Source: Xylocopa sonorina (Eukaryota; Arthropoda; Insecta; Hymenoptera; Apidae). Taken from it: a DNA stretch of 64,000 bases. The notes beneath the pieces were generated by a model, which did not search any database, was not told the DNA's origin, and saw nothing but the letters and a program-made list of their open reading frames with translations. A program made the translations under genes and the position numbers. Shown here piece after piece: positions 50,385-62,700 of the stretch (the first letter of the stretch is position 1; each line of letters starts with the position of its first letter). The stretch is taken from the NCBI RefSeq assembly GCF_050948175.1, contig NW_027490490.1, positions 118,895 to 182,894 on the forward strand, read 5' to 3'.

Positions 50385-53300
50385 TATTATATCTTATCAT
50401 GAAACATAGATATGAGATGCAATACCTCGTTTTAAGAAGCATTTGAACTCTATTGCTTCGATACGTAGACATCTGCAAACGCTATTTCCTACCAAGGAAG
50501 TGTCGCATTTAGATTCATTTGAAGTGTAGGCGAGGAATACATAACACTTCGCAATGAATATTATATCTTATCATGAAACATAGAAATGAGATGCGAAATC
50601 GCGTTTTAAGAAGCATGAGAACACTATTGCTACGATAGGTAGACATTTGCAAACGCTACTTCCTTGCAAGGAAGTGTCGCACTTACATTCATTTGAAGTG
50701 TAGACGAGGAATACATAACACTTCGCAAATCATATTATATCTTACCATGAAACATAGAAATGAGATGCGATATCGCGTTTTAAGAATCATAAGAACTCTA
50801 TTGCTAGGATACGTAGACATCTGCAAACGCTATTTCCTAGCAGGGAAGTGTGGCATTTACATTCATTTGAGGTGTAGACGAGGAATACATAACACTTCCC
50901 CAATCATATTATATCTTACCATGAAACATGGAAATGAGATGCGATATCGCGTTTTAGGAAGCATTAGCACTCTATTGCTTCGATACGTAGACATCTGCAA
51001 ACGCTATTTCCTAGCAAGGAAGTGTCGCAATTACATTCATTTGAAGTGTAGACGAGGACTACATAACACTTCGCAAATCATATTATATCGTACCATGAAA
51101 CATAGAAATGAGATGCGATATCGCGTTTTAAGAATCATAAGAACTCTATTGCTAGGATACGTAGACATCTGCAAACGCTATTTCCTTGCAAGGAAGTGTC
51201 GCATTTACATTCATTTGAAGTGTAGACGAGGAATACATAACACTTCCCCAATCATATTATATCTTACCATGAAACATAGAAATGAGATGCGATATCGCGT
51301 TTTAAGAATCATAAGAACTCTATTGCTAGGATACGTAGACATCTGCAAACGCTACTTCCTTGCAAGGAAGTGTCGCATTTACATTCATTTGAAGTGTAGA
51401 CGAGGAATACATAACACTTCCCCAATCATATTATATCTTACCATGAAACTTGGAAATGAGATGCGATATCGCGTTTTAGGAAGCATTAGAACTCTATTGC
51501 TTCGATACGTAGACATCTGCAAACGCTATTTCCTAGCAAGGAAGTGTCGCATTTACATTCATTTGAAGTGTAGGCGAGGAATACATAACACTTCGCAATG
51601 AATATTACATCTTATCATGAAACATAGAAATGAGATGCTATATCTTGTTTTAAGAAGCATTTGAACACTATTGCTTCGATACGTAGACATCTGCAAACGC
51701 TATTTCCTTGCAAGGAAGTGTCGCATTTACATTCATTTGAAGTGTAGAAGAGGAATACATAACACATCGCAAATCATATTATATCTTACCATGAAGCATG
51801 GAAATGAGATGCGATATCGCGTTTTAAGGAGCATTAGAACTCTATTGCTACGATACGTAGACATCTGCAAACGCTATTTCCTTGCAAGGAAGTGTCGCAT
51901 TCACATTCATATGAAGTGTAGACGAGGAATACATAACACTTCGCATATCATATTATACCTTACCATGAAACATAGAAATGAGATGCGATATCGCGTTCTA
52001 GAATCACAAGAACTCTATTGCTGTGATACGTAGACGTCTGCAAACGCTATTTCCTTGCAAGGAAGTGTCGCATTTACATTCATTTGAATCGTAGACGAGA
52101 AATGCATAACACTTCGCAATGAATATTATGTCTTATCATGAAACATAGATATGAGATGCAATATCTCGTTCTAAGAAGCATTTGAACTCTATTGCTTCAA
52201 TACGTAGACATATGCAAACGCTATTTCCTAGCAAGGAAGTGTCGCATTTACATTCATTTGAAGTGTAGGCGAGGAATACATAACACTTCGCAATGGATAT
52301 TACATCTTATCATGAAACATAGAAATGAGTTGCGATATCTTGTCTTAAGAGGCATTTGAACACTATTGCTTCGATACGTAGACATCTGCAAACGCTATTT
52401 CCTAGCAAGGAAGTGTCGCAATTACATTCATTTGAAGTGTAGACGAGGACTACATAACACTTCGCAAATCATATTATATCTTACCATGAAACATAGAAAT
52501 GAGATGCGATATCGCGTTTTAAGAATCATAAGAACTCTATTGCTAGGATACGTAGACATCTGCAAACGCTATTTCCTTGCAAGGAAGTGTCGCATTTACA
52601 TTCATTTGAAGTGTAGACGAGGAATACATAACACTTCCCCAATCATATTATATCTTACCATGAAACATAGAAATGAGATGCGATATCGCGTTTTAAGAAT
52701 CATAAGAACTCTATTGCTAGGATACGTAGACATCTGCAAACGCTACTTCCTTGCAAGGAAGTGTCGCATTTACATTCATTTGAAGTGTAGACGAGGAATA
52801 CATAACACTTCGCAAATCATATTATATTTTACCATGAAGCATGGAAATGAGATGCCATATCGCGTTTTAAGAAGCATTAGAACTCTATTGCTACGATACG
52901 TAGACATCTGCAAACGCTATTTCCTTGCAAGGAAGAGTCGCATTTACATTCATTTGAAGTGTAGACGAGGAATACATAACACTTCGCATATCATATTATA
53001 TTTTACCATGAAACATAGAAATGAGATGCGATATCGCGTTTTAAGAAGCAACAGAAATTCAATGCTACGATACGTAGACATCTGCAAACGCTATTTCCTT
53101 GCAAGGAAGTGTCGCATTTACATTCATTTGAAGTGTAGACGAGGAATACATAACACTTCGCAAATCATATTATACCTTACCGTGAAACATAGAAAGGAGA
53201 AGCAATATCGCGATTCAAGAATCACAAGAACTCTATTGCTACGATACGTAGACATCTGCAAACGCTATTTCCTTGCAAGAAAGTGTCGCATTTACATTCA

Positions 53301-54743
53301 TTTGCAGTGTAGACGAGGAATACATAACACTTCGCAAATCATATTATAGCTTACCGTGAAACATAGAAAGGAGAAGCAATATCGCGATTCAAGAATCACA
53401 AGAACTCTATTGCTACGATACGTAGACATCTGCAAACGCTATTTCCTTGCAAGAAAGTGTCGCATTTACATTCATTTGAAGTGTAGAAGAGGAATACATA
53501 ACACTTCGCAAATCATATTATATCTTACCATGAAGCATGGAAATGAGGTGCCATATGTCGTTTTAAGAAGCATTAGAACTCTATCCCTACGATACGTAGA
53601 CATCTGCAAACTCTATTTCCTAGCGAGGAAGTGTCGCATTTACATTCATTTGAAGTGTAGAAGAGGAATACATAACACTTCGCAAATCATATTATATCTT
53701 ACCATGAAGCATGGAAATGAGATGCGATATCGCGTTTTAAGAAGCATTAGAACTCTATTGCTACGATACGTAGACATCTGCAAACGCTATTTCCTTGCAA
53801 GGAAGAGTCGCATTTACATTCATTTGAAGTGTAGACGAAGAATACATGACACTTCGCAAATCATATTATATCTTACCATGAAACATAGAAATGAGATGCG
53901 ATATCGCGTTTTAAGAAGCATTAGAACACTATTGCTACGATAGGTAGACATTTGCAAACGCTACTTCCTTGCAAGGAAGTGTCGCACTTCCATTCATTTG
54001 AAGTGTAGAAGAGGAATACATAACACTTCGCAAATCATATTATATCTTACCATGAAGCATGGAAATGGGATGCCATATCGCGTTTTAAGAAGCATTAGAA
54101 CTCTATTACTACGATACGTAGACATCTGCAAACGCTATTTCCTTGCAAGGAAGAGTCGCATTTACATTCATTTGAAGTGTAGACGAGGAATACATAGCAC
54201 TTCGCATATCATATTATATCTTACCATGAAACATAGAAATGAGATGCGATATCGCGTTTTCAGAAGCATCAGATATTCAATGCTACGATACGTAGACATC
54301 TGCAAACGCTATTTCCTTGCAAGGAAGTGTCGCATTTACATTCATTTGAAGTGTAGACGAGGAATACATAACACTTCGCAAATCATATTATACCTTACCG
54401 TGAAACATAGAAAGGAGAAGCAATATCGAGATTTAAGAATCACAAGAACTCTATTGCTACGATACGTAGACATCTGCAAACGCTATTTCCTTGCAAGAAA
54501 GTGTCGCATTTACATTCATTTGAAGTGCCGACGAGGAATACATAACACTTCGCAAATCATATTATACCTTACCATGAAACATAGAAATGAGAAGCAATAT
54601 CGCGATTTACGAATCATAAGAACTCTATTGCTACGATACGTAGACATCTGCAAACGCTATTTCCTTGCAAGGAAGTGCCGCATTTACATTCATTTGAATC
54701 GTAGACGAGGAATGCATAACACTTCGCAATGAATATTATATCT

Positions 54744-54788
54744 TACATGAAACGTAGAAATGGGATGCGAAATCGCGTTTTAAGAGCA
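54744..54788. other. Two one-base deletions in adjacent positions (172-bp interval)
   Basis: TCTTACATG lacks one C of TCTTACCATG, and TTTTAAGAGC lacks one A of TTTTAAGAAGC about 38 bp later. The upstream counterpart at about 48135-48178 is intact. Two homopolymer losses this close together in an otherwise clean 24-kb stretch may be base-call errors. Confidence 0.75.
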
Positions 54789-55253
54789 TTAGAACACTAT
54801 TGCTTCGATACGTAGACTTCTGCAAACGCTATTTCCTAGCAAGGAAGTGTCGCATTCTCCTTCATTTGAAGTGTAGAATAGGAATACATAACACATCGCA
54901 AATCATATTATATCTTACCATGAAGCATGGAAATGAGATGCGATATCGCGTTTTAAGAAGCATTAGAACTCTATTGCTACGATAGGTAGACATTTGCAAA
55001 CGCTACTTCCTTGCAAGGAAGTGTCGCACTTACATTCATTTGAAGTGTAGACGAGGAATACATAAAACTTCGCAAATCATATTATATCTTACCATGAAAC
55101 ATAGAAATGAGATGCGAAATCGCGTTTTAAGAAGCATGAGAACACTATTGCTACGATAGGTAGACATTTGCAAACGCTACTTCCTTGCAAGGAAGTGTCG
55201 CACTTACATTCATTTGAAGTGTAGACGAGGAATACATAAAACTTCGCAAATCA

Positions 55254-56993
55254 TATTATATCTTACCATGAAACATAGAAATGAGATGCGATATCGCGTT
55301 TTAAGAAGCATTAGAACTCTATTGCTAGGATACCTATACATCTGCAGACGCTAATTCCTAGCAAGGTAGTGTCGCATTTACATTCATTTGAAGTGTAGTC
55401 GTGGAATACATGACTCTTCGCAAATCATATTATATCTTACCATGAAACATAGAAATGAGATGCGATATCGCGTTCTAAGAATCACAAGAACTCTATTGCT
55501 GTGATACGTAGACATCTGCAAACGCTATTTCCTTGCAAGGAAGTGTCGCATTTACATTCATTTGAATCGTATACGAGAAATTCATAACACTTCGCAATGA
55601 ATATTATATCTTATCATGAAACATAGAAATGAGTTGCGATATCTTGTTTTAAGAGGCATTTGAACACTATTGCTTCGATACGTAGACATCTTCAAACGCT
55701 ATTTCCTAGCAAGGAAGTGTCGCATTTTCATCCATTTGAATCGTAGACGAGGAATGCATAACACTTCGCAATGAATATTATATCTTATCATGAAACATAG
55801 AAATGAGGTGGGATATGTCGTTTTAAGAAGCATTAGAACTCTATCCCTACGATACGTAGACATCTGCAAACGCTATTTCCTTGCAAGGAAGTGTCGCATT
55901 TACATTCATTTGAAGTGTAGAAGAGGAATACATAACACTTCGCAAATCATATTATATCTTACCATGAAGCATGGAAATGAGATGCGATATCGCGTTTTAA
56001 GAAGCATTAGAACTCTATTGCTACGATACCTAGTCATTTGCAGACGCTATTTCCTAGCAGGGAAGTGTGGCATTTACATTCATTTGAAGTGTAGACGATG
56101 AATGCATAACACTTCGCAATGAATATTTTATCTTACCATGAAACATAGAAATGAGATGCGATATCGCGTTTTAAGAAGCATTAGAACTCTATTGCTAGGA
56201 TACCTATACATCTGCAGACGCTAATTCCTAGCAAGGTAGTGTCGCATTTACATTCATTTGAAGTGTAGTCGTGGAATACATGACTCTTCGCAAATCATAT
56301 TATATCTTACCATGAAACATAGAAATGAGATGCGATATCGCGTTCTAAGAATCACAAGAACTCTATTGCTGTGATACGTAGACATCTGCAAACGCTATTT
56401 CCTTGCAAGGAAGTGTCGCATTTACATTCATTTGAATCGTATACGAGAAATTCATAACACTTCGCAATGAATATTATATCTTATCATGAAACATAGAAAT
56501 GAGTTGCGATATCTTGTTTTAAGAGGCATTTGAACACTATTGCTTCGATACGTAGACATCTTCAAACGCTATTTCCTAGCAAGGAAGTGTCGCATTTTCA
56601 TCCATTTGAATCGTAGACGAGGAATGCATAACACTTCGCAATGAATATTATATCTTATCATGAAACATAGAAATGAGGTGGGATATGTCGTTTTAAGAAG
56701 CATTAGAACTCTATCCCTACGATACGTAGACATCTGCAAACGCTATTTCCTTGCAAGGAAGTGTCGCATTTACATTCATTTGAAGTGTAGAAGAGGAATA
56801 CATAACACTTCGCAAATCATATTATATCTTACCATGAAGCATGGAAATGAGATGCGATATCGCGTTTTAAGAAGCATTAGAACTCTATTGCTACGATACC
56901 TAGTCATTTGCAGACGCTATTTCCTAGCAGGGAAGTGTGGCATTTACATTCATTTGAAGTGTAGACGATGAATGCATAACACTTCGCAATGAA
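55254..56993 (+). repeat. Tandem pentamers, copy within the downstream unit
   Basis: The two 870-bp units at about 55254-56123 and 56124-56993 are the 6609-bp-shifted counterparts of 48645-50384, with the same signatures. Both members of the pair are present in both large units, so the pentamer duplication came before the 6.6-kb one. Confidence 0.83.
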
Positions 56994-58055
56994 TATTATA
57001 TCTTATCATGAAACATAGATATGAGATGCAATACCTCGTTTTAAGAAGCATTTGAACTCTATTGCTTCGATACGTAGACATCTGCAAACGCTATTTCCTA
57101 CCAAGGAAGTGTCGCATTTAGATTCATTTGAAGTGTAGGCGAGGAATACATAACACTTCGCAATGAATATTATATCTTATCATGAAACATAGAAATGAGA
57201 TGCGAAATCGCGTTTTAAGAAGCATGAGAACACTATTGCTACGATAGGTAGACATTTGCAAACGCTACTTCCTTGCAAGGAAGTGTCGCACTTACATTCA
57301 TTTGAAGTGTAGACGAGGAATACATAACACTTCGCAAATCATATTATATCTTACCATGAAACATAGAAATGAGATGCGATATCGCGTTTTAAGAATCATA
57401 AGAACTCTATTGCTAGGATACGTAGACATCTGCAAACGCTATTTCCTAGCAGGGAAGTGTGGCATTTACATTCATTTGAGGTGTAGACGAGGAATACATA
57501 ACACTTCCCCAATCATATTATATCTTACCATGAAACATGGAAATGAGATGCGATATCGCGTTTTAGGAAGCATTAGCACTCTATTGCTTCGATACGTAGA
57601 CATCTGCAAACGCTATTTCCTAGCAAGGAAGTGTCGCAATTACATTCATTTGAAGTGTAGACGAGGACTACATAACACTTCGCAAATCATATTATATCTT
57701 ACCATGAAACATAGAAATGAGATGCGATATCGCGTTTTAAGAATCATAAGAACTCTATTGCTAGGATACGTAGACATCTGCAAACGCTATTTCCTTGCAA
57801 GGAAGTGTCGCATTTACATTCATTTGAAGTGTAGACGAGGAATACATAACACTTCCCCAATCATATTATATCTTACCATGAAACTTGGAAATGAGATGCG
57901 ATATCGCGTTTTAGGAAGTATTAGAACTCTATTGCTTCGATACGTAGACATCTGCAAACGCTATTTCCTAGCAAGGAAGTGTCGCATTTACATTCATTTG
58001 AAGTGTAGGCGAGGAATACATAACACTTCGCAATGAATATTACATCTTATCATGA

Positions 58056-59790
58056 AACATAGAAATGAAGTGCGATATGTCGTTTTAAGAAGCATTAGAA
58101 CTCTATCCCTACGATACGTAGACATCTGCAAACGCTATTTCCTTGCAAGGAAGTGTCGCATTTACATTCATTTGAAGTGTAGAAGAGGAATACATAACAC
58201 TTCGCAAATCATATTATATCTTACCATGAAGCATGGAAATGAGATGCGATATCGCGTTTTAAGAAGCATTAGAACTGTATTGCTACGATACGTAGACATC
58301 TGCAAACGCTATTTCCTTGCAAGGAAGAGTCGCATTTACATTCATTTGAAGTGTAGCCGAGGAATACATGACACTTCGCAAATCACATTATATCTTACCA
58401 TGAAACATAGAAATGAGATGCGATATCGCGTTTTAAGAAGCATTAGAACTCTATTGCTACGATACCTATACATCTGCAAACGCCATTTCCTAGCGAGGAA
58501 GAGTCGCATTCACATTCATTTGAAGTGTAGACGAGGAATACATAACACTTCGCATATCATATTATATCGTACCATGAAACATAGATATGAGATGCAAAAT
58601 CTCGTTTTAAGAAGCATTTGAACTCTATTGCTTCAATACGTAGACATCTGCAAACGCTATTTCCTAGCAAGGAAGTGTCGCATTTACATTCATTTGAATC
58701 GTAGACGAGGAATGCATAACACTTCGCAATGAATATTATATCTTATCATGAAACATAGATATGAGATGCAATGTCTCGTTTTAAGAAGCATTTGAACTCT
58801 ATTGCTTCGATGCGTAGACAACTGCAAACGCTATTTCCTAGCAAGGAAGTGTCGCATTTACATTCATTTGAAGTGTAGGCGAGGAATACATAACACTTCG
58901 CAATGAATATTACATCTTGTCATGAAACATAGAAATGAGTTGCGATATCTTGTTTTAAGAAGCATTAGAACACTATTGCTTCGATACGTAGACATCTGCA
59001 AACGCTATTTCCTAGCAAGGAAGTGTCTCATTTTCATCCATTTGAATCGTAGACGAGGAATGCATAACACTTCGCAAATCATATTATATCTTACCATGAA
59101 ACATAGAAATGAGATGCGATATCGCGTTTTAAGAAGCATCAGAAATTCAAAGCTACGATACGTAGACATCTGCAAACGCCATTTCCTTGAAGGAAGTTTC
59201 GCATTTACATTCATTTGAATCGTAGACGAGGAATGCATAACAATTCGCAAATCATATTATATCTTACCATGAAACATAAAAATGAGATGCGATATCGCGT
59301 TTTAAGAATCATAAGAACTCTATTGCTAGGATTCGTAGACATCTGCAAACGCTATTTCCTTGCAAGGAAGTGTCGCATTTACATTCGTTTGAAGTGTAGA
59401 AGAGGAATACATAACACTTCGCAAATCATATTATATCTTACCATGAAACATAGGAATCAGATGCGATATCGCGTTTTAAGAAGCATTGCAAATCTATTGC
59501 TACGATAGGTAGACATCTGCAAACGCTATTTCCTAGCGAGGAAGTGTCACATTCACATTCATTTGAAGTGTAGACGAGGAATACATGACACTTCGCAAAT
59601 CATATTATATCTTACCATGAAACATAGAAATGAGATGCGATATCGTGTTTTAAGAAGCATTAGAACTCTATTGCTACAAAAGGTAGACATCTGCAAACGC
59701 TATTTCCTTACAAGGAAGTGTCGCATTTACATTCATTTGAAGTGTAGACGAGGAATACATAACACTTCGCAAATCATATTATATCTTACC
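58056..59790 (+). repeat. Mixed satellite block
   Basis: About ten monomers of varied type with no clear internal higher-order period: GAGTCGC with GTAGCCGAGG near 58350, GCCATTTCCTAGCGAGG near 58482, several GAATCGTAGACGAGGAATGC monomers, and GCTACAAAAGG near 59675. A one-base loss at about 59189 (TTCCTTGAAGGAAG) removes the centre of the 14-bp dyad and shifts the frame. No non-satellite sequence is present. Confidence 0.75.
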
Positions 59791-62700
59791 ATGAAACATA
59801 GAAATGAGATGCGATATCGCGTTTTAAGAAGCATTAGAAATCTATTGCTACGATACGTAGACATCTGCAAACGCTATTACCTAGCGAGGAAGTGTTGCAA
59901 TTACATTCATTTGAAGTGTAGACGTGGAATACATGATACTTCGCAAATCATATTATATCTTACCATGAAACATAGAATTGAGATGCGATATCGCGTTCTA
60001 AGAATCACAAGAACTCTATTGCTGTGATACGTAGACATCTGCAAACGCTATTTCCTTGCAAGGAAGTGTCGCATTTACATTCATTTGAAGTGTAGACGAG
60101 GAATACATAACACTTCGAAAATCATATTATATCTTACCATGAAACATAGAAATGAGATGCGATATCGCGCTTTAAGAAGCATTAGAAATCTATTGCTACG
60201 ATACGCAGACATCTGCAATCGCTATTTCCTTGCAAGGAAGTGTCGCATTTACATTCATTTGATGTGTAGACGAGGAATACATTACACTTCGCAAATCATG
60301 TTATATCTTACCATGAAACATAGAAATTAGAAGGGATATCGCGTTTTATGAAGCATTAGAACTCTATTGCTACGATACCTAGACATCTGCAGACGCTATT
60401 TCCTAGCGAGGAAGTGTCGCATTCACATTCATTTGAAGTGTAGACGAGGAATACGTAACACTTCGCAATGAATATTACATCTTATCATGAAACATAGAAA
60501 TGAGTTGCGATATCTTGATTTAAGAAGCATTTGAACACTATTGCTTCGATACGTAGACATCTGCAAACGCTATTTCCTAGCAAGGAAGTGTCGCATTTAC
60601 ATTCATTTGAAGTGTAGACGAGGAATACATAACACTTCACTAATCATATTATATTTTACCATGAAACATAGAAATGAGATGCGATATCGCGTTTTAAGAA
60701 GCATTAGAACTCTATTGCTACGATACCTAGATATCTGCAGACGCTATTTCCTAGCAAGGAAGTGTCGAATTTGCATTCATTTGAAGTGTAGGCGAGGAAT
60801 ACATAACACTTCGCAATGAATATTACATCTTGTCATGAAACATAGAAATGAGTTGCGATATCTTGTTTTAAGAAGCATTTGAACACTATTGCTTCGATAC
60901 GTAGACATCTGCAAACGCTATTTCCTAGCAAGGAAGTGTCGCATTTTCATCCATTTGAATCGTAGACGAGGAATGCATAACACTTCGCAATGAATATTAT
61001 ATCTTATCGTGAAACATAGAAATGAGGTGCGATATGTCGTTTTAAGAAGCATTAGAACTCTATCCCTACGATACGTTGACATCTGCAAACGCTATTTCCT
61101 TCCAAGGAAGTGTCGCATTTACATTCATTTGAAGTGTAGACGAGGAATGCATAACACTTCGCAAATCATATTAAATCTTACCATGAAACATAGAAATGAG
61201 ATGCGATATCGCGTTTTAAGAATCATAAGAACACTATTGCTACGATACGTAGACATCTGCAAACGCTATTTCCTAGCAAGGAAGTGTCGCATTTACATTC
61301 ATTTGAAGTGTAGACGAGGAATACATGACACTTCGCAAATCATATTATATCTTACCATGAAACATAGAAATGAGATGCGATATCGCGTTCTAAGAAGCAT
61401 CAGAGATCCATTGCTACGATACGTAGACATCTGCAGACGCTATTTCCTTGCAAGGAAGTGTCGCATTTACATTCATTTGATGTGTAGACGAGGAATACAT
61501 AGCACTTCGCAAATCATATTATATCTTACCATGAAACATAGAAATGAGATGCGATATCGCGTTTTAAGAAGCATTAGAACTCCATTGCTTCGATACGTAG
61601 ACATCTGCAAACGCTATTTCCTTGCAAGGAAGTGTCGCATTTACATTCATTTGAAGTGTAGACGAGGAATACATAACACTTCGCAAATCATATTATATCT
61701 TACCATGAAACATAGAAATGAGATGCGATATCGCGTTTTAAGAAGCATCAGAACTCTATTGCTTCGATACGTAGACATCTGCAAACGCTATTTCCTTGCA
61801 AGGAAGTGTCGCATTTACATTCATTTGAATCGTAGACGAGGAATGCATAACACTTCGCAATGAATACTATATCTTACCATGAAACATAGAAATGAGATCC
61901 GATATCGCGTTTTAAGAATAATAAGAAATCTATTGCTACGGTACGTAGACATCTGCAAACGCAATTTCCATGCTAGGAAGTGTCGCATTTACATTCATTT
62001 GAAGTGTAGACGAGGAATACATGACACTTCGCAAATCATATTATATCTTACCATGAAACATAGAAATGAGATGCGATATCGCGTTATAAGAAGCATCAGA
62101 AATCCATTGCTATGATACGTAGACATCTGCAAACGCTATTTCCTTGCAAGCAAGTGTCGCATTTACATTCATTTGAATCGTAGACGAGGAATGCATAACA
62201 CTTCGCAATGAATATTATATCTTATCATGAAACATAGAAATGAGATGCGATATCGCGTTTTAAGAAGCATTAGAAATCTATTGCTACGATACGTAGACAT
62301 CTGCAAACGCTATTACCTAGCGAGGAAGTGTTGCAATTACATTCATTTGAAGTGTAGACGAGGAATACATGATACTTCGCAAATCATATTATATCTTACC
62401 ATGAAACATAGAATTGAGATGCGATATCGCGTTCTAAGAATCACAAGAACTCTATTGCTGTGATACGTAGACATCTGCAAACGCTATTTCCTTGCAAGGA
62501 AGTGTCGCATTTACATTCATTTGAAGTGTAGACGAGGAATACATAACACTTCGAAAATCATATTATATCTTACCATGAAACATAGAAATGAGATGCGATA
62601 TCGCGCTTTAAGAAGCATTAGAAATCTATTGCTACGATACGCAGACATCTGCAATCGCTATTTCCTTGCAAGGAAGTGTCGCATTTACATTCATTTGATG

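Larger units (their letters stand above)
46190..52800 (+). repeat. 6.61-kb duplication, upstream unit
   Basis: From about 46190 to 51620 this unit matches 52801 to 58055 monomer for monomer. The offset is 6611 bp up to about 54745 and 6609 bp after it. Both units contain the AAAGGAGAAGC pair, the MPYR-type monomers, GAAGTGCCGACG, GTAGAATAGG, two pentamers and the GGATACGTAG monomers. The last 1.2 kb (about 51620-52800) has no counterpart at the end of the downstream unit. It includes a one-base deletion near 52000 (TTCTAGAATC), which is why the offset is 6611 and not 6612 (38 monomers). Confidence 0.85.
52801..58055 (+). repeat. 6.61-kb duplication, downstream unit
   Basis: This unit repeats about 46190-51620. 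It differs by two one-base losses in neighbouring monomers (TCTTACATGAAACG at about 54746 and TTTTAAGAGCATTAG at about 54784) and by lacking one whole monomer: the stretch from 57302 is 244 codons to the next stop against 302 in the stretch from 50693. Substitutions are rare, for example CGTACC to CTTACC near 57700 relative to 51090. Homology stops at about 58055, where GAAATGAAGTGCG replaces GAAATGAGATGCTATATC. Confidence 0.85.
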
